DNA of 64,000 bases. Origin: an uncultured Bacteroidota bacterium. Its GTDB lineage: Bacteria; Bacteroidota; Bacteroidia; UKL13-3. Location of the stretch: the NCBI GenBank assembly GCA_903883965.1, contig CAISCU010000054.1:62001-126000 (forward strand), written 5' to 3'. The position numbers were made by a program, and so were the translations under genes. The notes under the pieces are model-generated. The model was not told where the DNA came from, ran no database searches, and saw nothing but the letters and a program-made list of their open reading frames with translations. Numbering within the stretch: the first letter of the stretch is position 1; each line of letters begins with the position of its first letter. Positions 17,163-26,740 of this stretch are shown in pieces.

Positions 17163-17862
17163 TTACAAGTTGTCGTAAATAATTGATTTCTTGGTTATTT
17201 AAAGGAATGAGCTCTGCTGCTTGCATATTTCCCAAATGAATTTCCCCAATTTCGAGCCTTAATAATTGAGTTACTTTTAAATCAAACAACTGACACATTC
17301 TTCTTATTTGCCTATTTAAGCCTTGGTTGAGCCAAATATAAAAAGCATTTGCACTGATTTGTTCTATTTTACAAGGCAAGGTTAATTGTCCCATGATTTT
17401 AACGCCTGATTGCATTTGTACTAACCAATCTTCTTGGATGTTTTTATCAACTGCTACATAATATTTTTTCCAAACAGGAGTGGAGTGGCTTCGTAAAAGT
17501 GGGTCATGAATTTGACCAATATTGGTTAAAATCAATAAACCTTCAGATGCTTTATCAAGCCTTCCTATATGAAATAAAGTTTCATTATTGGGTAAAAATG
17601 CTTTGAGATTGGGTTCAATTGCTGGATTCAATGTGCATTCAACCCCAATTGGTTTATATAATTTATAAAAAAGAGGTTTTAATGATGGATAAATCAACTG
17701 TTGTTGGAAAGTAACTTCATCAAAAATACTTACAATGATATTTTCTGAAATACAAACCTGATTGACTTTAACTTCACCTTTTAGAATGAGTAAATCAGCT
17801 GCTTTATTTGAAATTTGAAGCTGCTTTACCAATTTGTATTTAACCCTGTTTCTAAAACTCAA
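17137..17862 (-). CDS. RsuA/RluF-type pseudouridine synthase
   Basis: A 241-residue RNA-modifying enzyme. Residues ~1-55 form an S4 RNA-binding domain (ISNKAADLLILKGEVKVNQ); the catalytic domain follows with YKPIGVECTLNP, GRLDKASEGLLILTN (catalytic Asp103) and the NRQIRRMCQLFDLKVTQLLRLEIG block typical of RsuA/RluB/E/F. The S4 plus short catalytic core is most like the RluF/RluB branch acting on 23S rRNA, but the exact site cannot be read from the sequence. Third gene of the tonB-folC operon: 7 bp from folC, overlapping the HEAT-like gene. Confidence 0.88.
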   Translation of the reverse strand: MSFRNRVKYKLVKQLQISNKAADLLILKGEVKVNQVCISENIIVSIFDEVTFQQQLIYPSLKPLFYKLYKPIGVECTLNPAIEPNLKAFLPNNETLFHIGRLDKASEGLLILTNIGQIHDPLLRSHSTPVWKKYYVAVDKNIQEDWLVQMQSGVKIMGQLTLPCKIEQISANAFYIWLNQGLNRQIRRMCQLFDLKVTQLLRLEIGEIHLGNMQAAELIPLNNQEINYLRQLVNERKNEIN

Positions 17863-17869
17863 AATAGCA

Positions 17870-19180
17870 TCAATTGGTTTGATTCTTTTGCCAAATTAAA
17901 AAATCGGCTACCACAAAAGTACTCCCGCCAATAAAAATTAAATCTTCAATAGCTGCTGCTTTCGCAGCTGCTTGATAAGCTGTTTCAACTTTAGGATATG
18001 CTTCACCCATTAATTCATAAGACAATGCCATTTGCTTTAAATCCAATTCATTGAGTGCTCGTGGAAGTTGAGCTTTTGTAAAGTAATAACTAGCTGATTT
18101 TGGCAATAAATTTAAAACAGCAGCATGGCTTTTATCTGAAACCATACCTATCACAACATGCAATTTACCTGTCTTAAAAGCATTCAATTGTTCAACAATT
18201 AAACGCATACCGTGTTCGTTGTGGCCTGTATCACAAATAACCAAGGGTTTTTCTTGAACTGTTTGCCACCTCCCCAACAATCCAGTATTTTCAATGGTTT
18301 TAGCAATTCCTAATTCAATTGCTGCAGCTTTGTCTTTTAATAAATTGAATTGTAACAATTGACAAGCCGCTAGTACTGTTGTAATATTCCGAATCTGATA
18401 AACTCCTTGTAATGGAGACTGAACTTGATAGGTGAGGGGATTGTCTTTTAATTGATATGTAAACAATGAATGAGCGCCCTGATGCACAAAACTATCTACT
18501 TGGATAAGTTCGTTTGCAAAGTATATTGGAGCTTGTTCATCACTGGCTTTTTTTACAAATACGGGTTTGGTTTCTAGAGTAGTTTCACCAATTACTACTG
18601 GAGTCTGCCATTTAATAATTCCTGCCTTTTCAAATGCAATAGTAGCCAAATCATTTCCCAATAAATCCGTATGATCCAATCCTATATTGGTAATAACAGA
18701 CATCAAGGGAGAAATAATATTGGTAGAGTCAAGTCTACCACCAAGCCCTGTTTCTATGATGGCAATGTCTACTTTTTCTTTAGCAAAATAATCAAAACAC
18801 AAAGCCAATGTCCATTCAAAAAAAGAAGGCTGAATCTGTTCAAACAATGCTGTATTTTTTTCGACAAACTCAACAACACTTGTTTCAGGAATGTCAATAC
18901 CATTGATTTTGATGCGTTCTCTAAAATCTATTAAATGAGGAGAAGTATATAACCCAGTTTTAAAACCAGCTTCTTGAAATATGGATGCAAGCATATGACT
19001 GGTTGAACCTTTTCCATTGGTACCAGCTATGTGTATGCTTTTGAATTGTTGCTCTGGATGACCTAAGTTGTCAACCAATTGAATAATATTGTGTAAGTCT
19101 TTTTTATAAGCAGCAGCACCCACTCTTGAAAACATGGGCAATTGATCGTACAAATAGGCTAATGTTTCTTGGTAGTTCAA
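17870..19180 (-). CDS. folC: Bifunctional dihydrofolate/folylpolyglutamate synthase
   Basis: A 436-residue Mur ligase-family enzyme that adds glutamate to dihydropteroate and to reduced folates with ATP. Seen: P-loop HIAGTNGKGSTSHML (residues 50-64), LYTSPHLIDFRERI, IETGLGGRLDSTN, ITNIGLDHTDLLG, and C-terminal GRWQ and DTGHNEHG. Length and motif order are standard. It follows the tonB-like gene by 5 bp, and a folC next to exbBD/tonB genes is common in Bacteroidota as far as I recall. The start at 19180 puts the P-loop at the normal position. Confidence 0.95.
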   Translation of the reverse strand: MNYQETLAYLYDQLPMFSRVGAAAYKKDLHNIIQLVDNLGHPEQQFKSIHIAGTNGKGSTSHMLASIFQEAGFKTGLYTSPHLIDFRERIKINGIDIPETSVVEFVEKNTALFEQIQPSFFEWTLALCFDYFAKEKVDIAIIETGLGGRLDSTNIISPLMSVITNIGLDHTDLLGNDLATIAFEKAGIIKWQTPVVIGETTLETKPVFVKKASDEQAPIYFANELIQVDSFVHQGAHSLFTYQLKDNPLTYQVQSPLQGVYQIRNITTVLAACQLLQFNLLKDKAAAIELGIAKTIENTGLLGRWQTVQEKPLVICDTGHNEHGMRLIVEQLNAFKTGKLHVVIGMVSDKSHAAVLNLLPKSASYYFTKAQLPRALNELDLKQMALSYELMGEAYPKVETAYQAAAKAAAIEDLIFIGGSTFVVADFLIWQKNQTN

Positions 19181-19185
19181 CTGAA

Positions 19186-20052
19186 TTATTGTCTGAATCT
19201 AAAAACAAAAGTGATATATCCGTATTGCTCTTCAGGACCATCAGATTTTGGTGAGAACTTGGTTTGCAAAGCACCTTGTTTGGCTTTTTCAAGCAAAGCA
19301 TTTTCAATAGTTGTTGATCCAGGTTGCCCAGGCACTGCTTTTACTACATTACCGTCTCTATCAACAACAATTCTAACAACAACCTTTCCAATTGATTTTG
19401 AATTGTCTTCAATTGAAGGTAATTTTTTCATTGAACGTCCGGCCAATTCATATTTTAATGGGCCATCGCCACCTTTTCCATTACCACCCAATCCAGTTCC
19501 CTGTCCGTCTGGTGAGCCATTGGGGTCACCGTCTGGCCTGCCTTCGTTACCAGGTACATCTCCATCACCAAAACCACCATTTCCAGTTTGGTTATTGGTA
19601 CTTTTTTTAAACAACGACCTTTGGTCTACTTTCCTAGGTAAGTCTAATTCTGGAGTAGTTGTAGCAACGGCTTTTTGAACTTGATCTTTTACAATTTTCT
19701 TTTCAGTTTTTTCTTTTACTTCCTTCTTTTCTTTTTTTTCAGGAAGGGCTACGCTCTCATCTGTCTCTTGCGTGATTGGACTTGGAGCAGTGGTTTCTGT
19801 TTGTTCTGAAATAGGTGTGTAGGTTTCTTGAGGCATTGGATTTTCTACTGGTGATTCTGATGGTCCACCCATATTTTCTTCGCCTAAGCTCATCATCATT
19901 CCCATCGATTCCAAAGGAGGATTAGGAGGGTAAATGACAATAAAAAAAAGTACCAATGCCAATGCCCCATGAATAATGAATGTTCCAGCCAAGCCACTAA
20001 ACTTGTGCTTGTTATTTGACCTTTGAATGGTATATTTTTGACCTTGCATCAT
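19186..20052 (-). CDS. TonB-like energy transducer
   Basis: A 288-residue inner-membrane anchored protein. One transmembrane helix (residues ~20-41, ending in YPPNPP), then a long charged, Pro/Glu/Lys-rich periplasmic linker (~55-150), a Gly/Asp-rich segment (~160-205) and a C-terminal TonB-type domain (~210-288: VVVRIVVDRDGNVVKAVPG, and YITFVFRFRQ). Relatives couple the ExbBD proton-motive-force motor to outer-membrane receptors. ExbB/ExbD are not in the window. First gene of the operon continuing into folC; 87 bp separate it from the OmpA gene upstream. In the spacer the best -7 match is TAATTTTA, one base off consensus. Confidence 0.85.
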   Translation of the reverse strand: MMQGQKYTIQRSNNKHKFSGLAGTFIIHGALALVLFFIVIYPPNPPLESMGMMMSLGEENMGGPSESPVENPMPQETYTPISEQTETTAPSPITQETDESVALPEKKEKKEVKEKTEKKIVKDQVQKAVATTTPELDLPRKVDQRSLFKKSTNNQTGNGGFGDGDVPGNEGRPDGDPNGSPDGQGTGLGGNGKGGDGPLKYELAGRSMKKLPSIEDNSKSIGKVVVRIVVDRDGNVVKAVPGQPGSTTIENALLEKAKQGALQTKFSPKSDGPEEQYGYITFVFRFRQ

Positions 20053-20139
20053 TTGAATGTAAAATTAGCTTGAGAGAATTCCATTCGCTAACGAAATTCT
20101 TCCGCTTATCAACATGTACAATTTTAAACTGTTGACTGA

Positions 20140-22035
20140 TTAGGGCATAATTTTAAATTCAGTTCTTCTGTTTTTTTGTCTACCATCCATTGTTTTATTG
20201 TCTGCAATGGGTTGTTGTTCTGCATATCCTTTAAATGAAATTCGGTTAGCCAAAACCTGTTTACTCAATAAATAATCGTAAACAGATTTTGCCCTATTGG
20301 TAGACAAAATTTTGTTCTTAGCTGGATCACCTGTATTGTCTGTATGACCTCCAATTTCTATTTTAACAAGTGGGTTTAGATTTAAAAACTGAATCAATTT
20401 TTCAAGCTCTATTTCTGATTCATTTTTTACTACATATGCATCAGTATCAAAAAAGATATTATTGAGAACAACCTTAGCACCAGAAGCAATAGGCTGAAGT
20501 GCGACATCCAAATTTAAGGGTTCTGTTGAAGTTTGATTTGCGAGACTAAAATTTTCTGAATAAAATAAATATCCAGGAGCAGAAACATTTAGTGCATAAT
20601 TTTTATTCCCTAATAAATTCAACAAAAACTTTCCAGTTAGTTTATTGGAATAAGATTCTACGATTGTTTTACCGGAACTCAATTCAATGAGTTCTAATTT
20701 TGCGCCTAGCTTTTTGAAACTAACTGCATCATAAGAAGTACCACTGATATAACCTGTTTTAATGGGTCTGATTTTTACAGGCATTTCAAAACTATATAAA
20801 TCAAGTCCTCCATAACTATCCGATCCTTCTCTGGCCATATAGGCATCTACACCATTAGAAGCTATGACAATACAGGTTTCATCTAAATCTGTATTAATTG
20901 GATAGCCTAAATTTAGAGCATTCGACCAACGACCATTGCTTTTTTTAGCAACAAATAAATCAACTCTTCCCATGCCAGGGTGCCCATCACTATTGAAATA
21001 AAGGGTTTCGTCATCTTTAGCAATAAACGGTGATTGTTCATCTCCTGAAGTATTGATTTCAGGCCCTAGATTAACAGGTACAGCCCATTTTCCATTTTTA
21101 TAAGTAGTACTCCAAATATCGCTTTTACCAAAACCGCCGGGTCTGCTGCTACTGAAATAAACCGTTTTTCCATCAAAACTAACTGAAGGCTGACTTTCCC
21201 ATGAACTTGAATTAACAGGGTAGCCTAAATTGGTAGGATTGGTCCAAGCATCTCCATCTAACCTTGATAAATAAATATCACAACTTCCAAAACCACCTTG
21301 TTTGTTACAGGCCGTGTAAAAAATATATTGTCCATCTGAACTCAATGAAACAGTACCCTCGTTTCTTTCTGTGTTGATAGGTTCACCAATATTTTGTGCG
21401 AGTAGCCAATTGTTGTTGTTTTTTTTACTGATGAAGAAATCTTCATTGTTACCATCTGTCAATCTGGTAAAAATTAAAGTATTGTCATCGGCAGTAATAC
21501 CCGGAAAATATTCATTTTCAGCGGTATTGATTTGAGGTCCTAAATTAACTGGATTGAAACGAACAGGTGATAAAACTGCATTTTTTGCAAAAATAGCTGA
21601 AGCCTTAATTTTTGTAACTTCTTCTTTTTTGCGGTAAAAATCAGATAATTTTAAATAGGTATCCGCATGGTTGATGGCGGTTTCATAATTCTTTTGTTGA
21701 AATGCAATGAGTGCCAAATAATAATAACTCAAAGGAAATTCAGGGTTGATTTGAACAACCTCTGTATACAAAGACAATGCAACATTGATTTCACCGCTAG
21801 TTCTGTTTATTTCTGCTAACAGCATTTTTGCATCAATAAACAAAGGATCGTATTGAATGGCTTTTTCTATGTTGCGTTTAGCAATGACTTCATCCATTGC
21901 CTGATAAGCTTTTAGGGCTTCACCAAAATAAAATTCAGCTTTTTTATTTTTTGTACTTGAAAAAGGCAATTCTTGGGCTTGAGATTGTACCAAAAACAAC
22001 AATAAACAGCTGATGGAAAATGCAATTTTTTTCAT
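20140..22035 (-). CDS. OmpA-family outer-membrane protein with TPR and PD40 propeller repeats
   Basis: A 631-residue exported protein. Signal peptide to ~20 (VQSQA|QE); TPR helices at ~30-150 (AEFYFGEALKAYQAMDE; PLSYYYLALIAFQQKNY); WD40-like PD40 strands at ~175-410 (repeated FTR, FYTA and YFSSSRPGG units with GKSDIW); a carboxypeptidase-regulatory-like beta domain ~425-510; then an OmpA peptidoglycan-binding domain ~520-631 (GGHTDNTGDPAKNKILSTNRA). This is the PorE-like architecture seen in T9SS-bearing Bacteroidota, but I cannot tell PorE from other paralogues. Start overlaps SixA by 4 bp: operon DUF423-sixA-this gene. Confidence 0.9.
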   Translation of the reverse strand: MKKIAFSISCLLLFLVQSQAQELPFSSTKNKKAEFYFGEALKAYQAMDEVIAKRNIEKAIQYDPLFIDAKMLLAEINRTSGEINVALSLYTEVVQINPEFPLSYYYLALIAFQQKNYETAINHADTYLKLSDFYRKKEEVTKIKASAIFAKNAVLSPVRFNPVNLGPQINTAENEYFPGITADDNTLIFTRLTDGNNEDFFISKKNNNNWLLAQNIGEPINTERNEGTVSLSSDGQYIFYTACNKQGGFGSCDIYLSRLDGDAWTNPTNLGYPVNSSSWESQPSVSFDGKTVYFSSSRPGGFGKSDIWSTTYKNGKWAVPVNLGPEINTSGDEQSPFIAKDDETLYFNSDGHPGMGRVDLFVAKKSNGRWSNALNLGYPINTDLDETCIVIASNGVDAYMAREGSDSYGGLDLYSFEMPVKIRPIKTGYISGTSYDAVSFKKLGAKLELIELSSGKTIVESYSNKLTGKFLLNLLGNKNYALNVSAPGYLFYSENFSLANQTSTEPLNLDVALQPIASGAKVVLNNIFFDTDAYVVKNESEIELEKLIQFLNLNPLVKIEIGGHTDNTGDPAKNKILSTNRAKSVYDYLLSKQVLANRISFKGYAEQQPIADNKTMDGRQKNRRTEFKIMP

Positions 22036-22514
22036 TTTGAATGGTATAGGAAGGCTACTTTGCTATTTTCTACAGCAAAATCATGCCAATGTTTTACGGG
22101 TGATTGAATGACACAAAAAGAAGCAGGGGGGAAAGCTATTGAATCATCTTGCATGCAATGGGCAACAAATTCATGCAAACCTGGATTGTGGCCAATAATA
22201 ATAACTTGATTTATATGGCTATCTATTGATTGAATAAATGATAGAATTTCATCACATGATGCATGGTACAAATTGGTTTCTATTGATAATTGAACCTGAA
22301 CAGCATTTAATTCTTGGAAAATTGCAGCCATAGTTTGCTTGGTCCTGACCGAAATACTTGCATAGAAATGAGGAGATTCTTGTAAAAAAGAATTGAGTTT
22401 TGGAAATAAATCTACAATAGAAGCTTTACCAGACTTGGTTAATGGTCGGTCTATATCTAGTCCAGTAAAATCTGTTTTAGCTTTTGCATGCCGCATTAAA
22501 ATCAAACTTTTCAT
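22032..22514 (-). CDS. SixA-like phosphohistidine phosphatase
   Basis: A 160-residue histidine phosphatase superfamily enzyme. RHA motif at 8-10 (MRHAKAK, His9 phospho-acceptor), DRPLTKSGK near 22-30, and GHNPGLHE near 108-115 with the second catalytic His109. Short length and the KAK after RH are as in SixA, which removes phosphate from protein histidines; small-molecule substrates are also possible. Middle gene of a three-gene overlapping unit with DUF423 upstream and the OmpA protein downstream. Confidence 0.88.
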   Translation of the reverse strand: MKSLILMRHAKAKTDFTGLDIDRPLTKSGKASIVDLFPKLNSFLQESPHFYASISVRTKQTMAAIFQELNAVQVQLSIETNLYHASCDEILSFIQSIDSHINQVIIIGHNPGLHEFVAHCMQDDSIAFPPASFCVIQSPVKHWHDFAVENSKVAFLYHSK

Positions 22515-22957
22515 GCTGATTTTCTGGGAGAATGATTGTGTTTACTTTTAGATTCAGCTGTAGTTTCCTCTAATTTTGATAAACAAAAGAATGCACAGTA
22601 CATAAACCCAGCTATCATTAAAACTCCACCAACAGGGGTAATCATACCTATCCAGTTCAAATACAAATTAGATAGCAAAGAACTACATGCAAGTACAAAC
22701 AATGATCCTGAGAATAAAATAATACCAATTAACATGAATAACAAAGCTGTGCTCAATCTGTAATTAAAATGACGGTGATTGATAGACAACGTTAAGATCC
22801 CCATTCCTTGAAATAAGAGGTATTTGACAGCTGTTTCGAAAATGCTTAAATCATTTTCAGGCAATACATTTTTTAAAGCGTGCGCACCAAATGCTCCAGC
22901 CAAAATTCCAAATCCACAAATCAACAATGCAGCTTTGGTATAAAATTTCCCTTTCAT
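22511..22957 (-). CDS. DUF423 (YgdD-like) membrane protein
   Basis: About 148 residues with four predicted transmembrane helices. The signature GILAGAFGAHALK near the N-terminus followed by ETAVKYLLFQGMGIL and the final TPVGGVLMIAGF segment identify DUF423. Function is not established. The ORF extends to 23038, but the ATG at 22957 (MKGKFYTKAA) puts the first helix at the normal position. A charged tail with two His and several Lys follows the last helix. First gene of the DUF423/sixA/OmpA unit. Confidence 0.88.
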   Translation of the reverse strand: MKGKFYTKAALLICGFGILAGAFGAHALKNVLPENDLSIFETAVKYLLFQGMGILTLSINHRHFNYRLSTALLFMLIGIILFSGSLFVLACSSLLSNLYLNWIGMITPVGGVLMIAGFMYCAFFCLSKLEETTAESKSKHNHSPRKSA

Positions 22958-23070
22958 GAATGAATATTTATGAGTTAAAAATTGTTCAAATTGCCATTTT
23001 GGACAATGAACTGTTGACAAATTAAACATATTATTCATGAATGTGGAATTAATTTCGTTGTGAATTGTAA

Positions 23071-25782
23071 ATGATGAACAAACAGTTTGCCACTATCGCG
23101 AGTATTTTAATTTCCCTGACCTTGGGACTGGTTATTTATTTCCTGTTTTTTGAAATAGGTGATAAAAGAATCAAACCCATTCAAGTGGTGCCTGAAAATG
23201 CCGCTTTGGTAGTTGAAAGCAACCAATCAAGTCAACTCATGAAACAATTTAAAACATATGAGTTTTTTAAAGCTTTATTAAATAATAACAGTTTTGCTGC
23301 TTATTATAATCAGTTTGATTTAATAGACTCATTGACCAAAGTTGATAAAAATACATACAGCTGGATAGGAGACGGAGAGTGTGTGTTTTCCATGCACATC
23401 AATTTAAACAAACAACCTGCATTTTTTATGGCAATGCAAATTAAGCAAACTCCTAAAATTGCTGATTTAAATAAATTTGTTTCAAGTGTTTTTCCTGGCA
23501 GGTTTCAGGCCATTACAAGAAAGTTTCAAGGAGAGGAATTAATCGATTTTCAAGACTTTAAAGGCGGCTACAGTTTTAGTGTCGCATTCAAATCAAGGCT
23601 TCTCATACTTAGCTTTGACGGAGCATTGGTAGAACAAGCCATAGTTAAATTCAAACAAATTAATCCCGAAAAACAACTGAGTGAAAATGAAGCCTATTTG
23701 GCAAAAGCTAACAAAGATTTTAATTGTTACATACAATACAATTACCTGTCACAATTTTTGACCGGAACACTCAATCCTCAAAATCCTTCAAATTTTGCAA
23801 TTTTAGCACAATTTGCCGATAAAGGATTTTATCAAATACAAGCGGATCAACATGAACTTGTATTAAAAGGAGCTGCCTATACCAATTCTAAAAAATTTCA
23901 GTATTTAGATTTATTCAATGGCCATGCGCCTGCAGAGAACAAAATAGTTCCCTACTTAACTGAAAGTATGGTTTTTAATTTAAACTTTAGCTTCAATGCA
24001 TACCATAAATGGATACCTAATTTAGCCGAATACCTTCATTTCAAACAACTTGATTCTAAGTACCAATTGTTTGCTGATAGCATCAATAACCATTGTTTTA
24101 AAACACTTCAGTTAGATTACACACATTTAATTGGCTCACAAGCCGGTTTGTTTGCTTGCCAAGTTCCCGGTTTAGGAAACGACAGTTCATTGGTTTCTTA
24201 TTTTGAAGTAACTGACACTGTTGGATTTGATAAGTTCATGAACAGAATAAATGAATTAACCATTCAATCAAAACAAGATTCAAATACTTTTAGCATAGAC
24301 GAAAGTGCCATCAAGCCTTATGCTTTGGGCGATTACCAAAAGGTACTTTTTGGAGATTTGTTTGAAGGCATTCAAGGCAGTTATTATTTGCGCAAAGACC
24401 ATTTTGTATTTATTAGTAATTCACCAATGCTATTGGCTCATTTGCAACAATCTTGGGCCAACAGATTATACTGGTTAACCCAAGAAAGGGTAGTTAATTT
24501 TAGACAAAAACTCATTCCCCAAAGTAATTTTGAATTATTGGTTGATGCTTCCAAAGCCTCTAAGTTCAGCATGGATTATTTGAATGAAAATTGGTATGGT
24601 AATTTTGCTAGAAATATTGGAACCATTAAGAAAATAGGTTTAATTGGGTTTCAATATGGTGGGAGTATTGACAAAACATTCCCCAGTCAGATTCTCATTC
24701 AATTTGATACCAAACAAAACGAAAAATCAGAGAAAATATGGGAGATTAAACTTGATACCGTTGCAATTGGTAAGCCTCAGGGAGTTTTCAATTCAAAAAC
24801 AGGTGAACAAGTTCTCATTGTGCAAGATGTAAAAAATCAGGTTTATCAGATTGACATTACCGGAAAAATAGGCTGGAAATACCAAGCAGATGGGCCTATC
24901 ATTTCTTCAATTCATGAACTAGACTTGTATAAAAATAACCAAAAGCAAATTGCATTCAATACTGAAAAATTCATATATGTGTTAAATGATGAAGGGAAAC
25001 CTGTTCAAGGTTGGCCAATTTGGATTCCAACATCAACCCATTACAGCATGTTGACAGAAACAATCAATTCAGAACGTGATATGGCGTTTTTTGTAACAGG
25101 TAGGTATTATAAATTAAGTGCATTCAATGCCCAAGCTAAATTACTTCCTGGTTGGAACCCTTTGTCTATTTACCCTAATTTACATTCTGAATTGTACAGT
25201 ATTTATTCTAAAGGAGAATTATTGCTTTTGGGTTTGAATGAAAAAGGTTGGATTTCTACTTTTAACTTAAAAGGTGAAACAATGCATCCTTATTTTACTG
25301 ACTCCACCCAAAAATTCCAGAAAATTCAAGTAATTAAAACCGATTCAAATCAATTTCAAATAATAGGAGCAGACAGCAATCAAATAGTTGTGAGTGCCTA
25401 TAAAAATGACAGATTGGTATTTAAAAATAAATTGGCTTTTGAAGGCCCAGCAACGCAACTGATTGTAAACAAGCAAAACAATAGCATATATGTTGAATCA
25501 GTTAAAATTGGAATGGAACTAGATTTCAATGGAAAAGTTTTATTTAAAACAGAAAACACCGATTCAACATTCAAACAACTTATTTTTAGACCATTCGGAA
25601 TTGCTGGACAAATTTTAAAATACAATACAATTAAAAAACAACTAGAAAGTAACCTAGAAATGTTCCCTTTCCCTGCTCAGTCAAATGGTGTATTTGCAGC
25701 AGGAGATTTGTTTAAAACCCAAGACCAATTTTTAATAACAGCAGATACAGCCAATTTTATCCATTTGTTTAAAATCAAATAA
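23071..25782 (+). CDS. Large envelope protein: DUF3352-like region plus beta-propeller-like C-terminus
   Basis: A 903-residue protein with one N-terminal membrane helix (residues ~6-27, ASILISLTLGLVIYFLFF) and a large periplasmic part. Residues ~35-560 resemble the DUF3352 type (PENAALVVESNQ opening and repeated LxxSFDG-type strands). From ~570 on, repeated short strands (QVYQIDITGKIGWKY, KFIYVLNDEGKPVQGWPIW, YKLSAFNAQAKLLPGWNP) suggest a PQQ/WD-like propeller. No catalytic motif is seen. ATGATG start at 23071/23074. It leads a three-gene unit with a YbhN-like protein (1-bp gap) and an exported nuclease. Function unknown. Confidence 0.75.
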   Translation: MMNKQFATIASILISLTLGLVIYFLFFEIGDKRIKPIQVVPENAALVVESNQSSQLMKQFKTYEFFKALLNNNSFAAYYNQFDLIDSLTKVDKNTYSWIGDGECVFSMHINLNKQPAFFMAMQIKQTPKIADLNKFVSSVFPGRFQAITRKFQGEELIDFQDFKGGYSFSVAFKSRLLILSFDGALVEQAIVKFKQINPEKQLSENEAYLAKANKDFNCYIQYNYLSQFLTGTLNPQNPSNFAILAQFADKGFYQIQADQHELVLKGAAYTNSKKFQYLDLFNGHAPAENKIVPYLTESMVFNLNFSFNAYHKWIPNLAEYLHFKQLDSKYQLFADSINNHCFKTLQLDYTHLIGSQAGLFACQVPGLGNDSSLVSYFEVTDTVGFDKFMNRINELTIQSKQDSNTFSIDESAIKPYALGDYQKVLFGDLFEGIQGSYYLRKDHFVFISNSPMLLAHLQQSWANRLYWLTQERVVNFRQKLIPQSNFELLVDASKASKFSMDYLNENWYGNFARNIGTIKKIGLIGFQYGGSIDKTFPSQILIQFDTKQNEKSEKIWEIKLDTVAIGKPQGVFNSKTGEQVLIVQDVKNQVYQIDITGKIGWKYQADGPIISSIHELDLYKNNQKQIAFNTEKFIYVLNDEGKPVQGWPIWIPTSTHYSMLTETINSERDMAFFVTGRYYKLSAFNAQAKLLPGWNPLSIYPNLHSELYSIYSKGELLLLGLNEKGWISTFNLKGETMHPYFTDSTQKFQKIQVIKTDSNQFQIIGADSNQIVVSAYKNDRLVFKNKLAFEGPATQLIVNKQNNSIYVESVKIGMELDFNGKVLFKTENTDSTFKQLIFRPFGIAGQILKYNTIKKQLESNLEMFPFPAQSNGVFAAGDLFKTQDQFLITADTANFIHLFKIK

Positions 25783-25783
25783 A

Positions 25784-26740
25784 TTGAATGCATTTAGGGT
25801 AATCAAGTCGTTGTTTTTTATTGTTTCAGGTATCATACTTATATGGATTACCATTCAGAAAATTGACTACTCGGATTTCAATCAAGCCATTCAAGCTTGT
25901 TATACCTGGAAAGTAGTTCCCATATTAATGGCATCAATTGGGGTTGTTTTGGTCAGGGCTAAAAGGTGGCAATTACTTTATAAAAATCAAGATGTAAGCG
26001 TTTCATTACCAACATTATTTCATGTTTTAAACACTGGCTATTTGGTCAATTTTGCAGTTCCAAGATTGGGCGAACTATCCAGAGCATTTCTATTAAAAAA
26101 TAAACAACAAATACCTTTTAATAGGTCTATTGCCAGTATTGTTTTTGAACGCCTTTCAGATTTAATAGTGTTGGCACTTATTTTGAGTATTGCAATTATT
26201 CTAGAGTATTTTTTACAGTTTGGGGTGATAAATCATTTAGTTTCTGGTGTGCAACTGAACCGTTTTAAAGTATTGATTTTGCTTGGTTTTACGGCATTTT
26301 TAAGTGGTTTCATTATTTATTATTGGAGAAATATTAAAGACAAAGCGGGCATTTGGACTCAAGAGTTGATCAATTACTTTTCCAGGTTAATTACAATGAA
26401 AGATAAACCAATATTCCTGGCTTTAACAATAGGAATTTGGGTTGGTTTTTATTTGATGACAATGCTTTGGATTTTTATTTTTCCGGATACCACACAGTTG
26501 TCATTCTATGCTTGTTTCGAAGTCATGTTAGTAGGAGTTTTAGCAAGAACATTACCCATTCAGGCTGGGTCAGCTGGTGCATACCATTTTGCCGTTAGCA
26601 ATGCATTTGTTTATTTTGGATTGAACCAAAGTAAGGCTTTTACTTTGGCACTAATGATTCATGGGTTTCAATCTATATTAACCATTTTACTAGGTATACT
26701 TTCTTATATTTGGTTCATCTATCAACAGAGAAATGCTTAA
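25784..26740 (+). CDS. YbhN/LPG-synthase-type flippase domain protein
   Basis: A 318-residue polytopic membrane protein of the lysylphosphatidylglycerol synthase transmembrane family (UPF0104), about eight helices. Motifs: RAKRWQLLYKNQ (~59-70), NFAVPRLGELSRAFLL (~88-103), FERLSDLI (~124-131), and ARTLPIQAGSAGAYHFA near 255-271. No aminoacyltransferase domain is attached, so it is likely a lipid or glycolipid flippase rather than a synthase. The start is TTG at 25784: no ATG occurs before the first helix. It begins one base after the preceding stop, so reinitiation is likely. Confidence 0.82.
   Translation: MNAFRVIKSLFFIVSGIILIWITIQKIDYSDFNQAIQACYTWKVVPILMASIGVVLVRAKRWQLLYKNQDVSVSLPTLFHVLNTGYLVNFAVPRLGELSRAFLLKNKQQIPFNRSIASIVFERLSDLIVLALILSIAIILEYFLQFGVINHLVSGVQLNRFKVLILLGFTAFLSGFIIYYWRNIKDKAGIWTQELINYFSRLITMKDKPIFLALTIGIWVGFYLMTMLWIFIFPDTTQLSFYACFEVMLVGVLARTLPIQAGSAGAYHFAVSNAFVYFGLNQSKAFTLALMIHGFQSILTILLGILSYIWFIYQQRNA

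Noticed and set aside
19169..19678. A 169-codon plus-strand frame, Pro/Ser-rich, antisense to the tonB-like gene
   Set aside because: It mirrors the low-complexity Gly/Pro/Glu/Lys coding of the minus-strand gene, has no start context, and the real gene has domain support.
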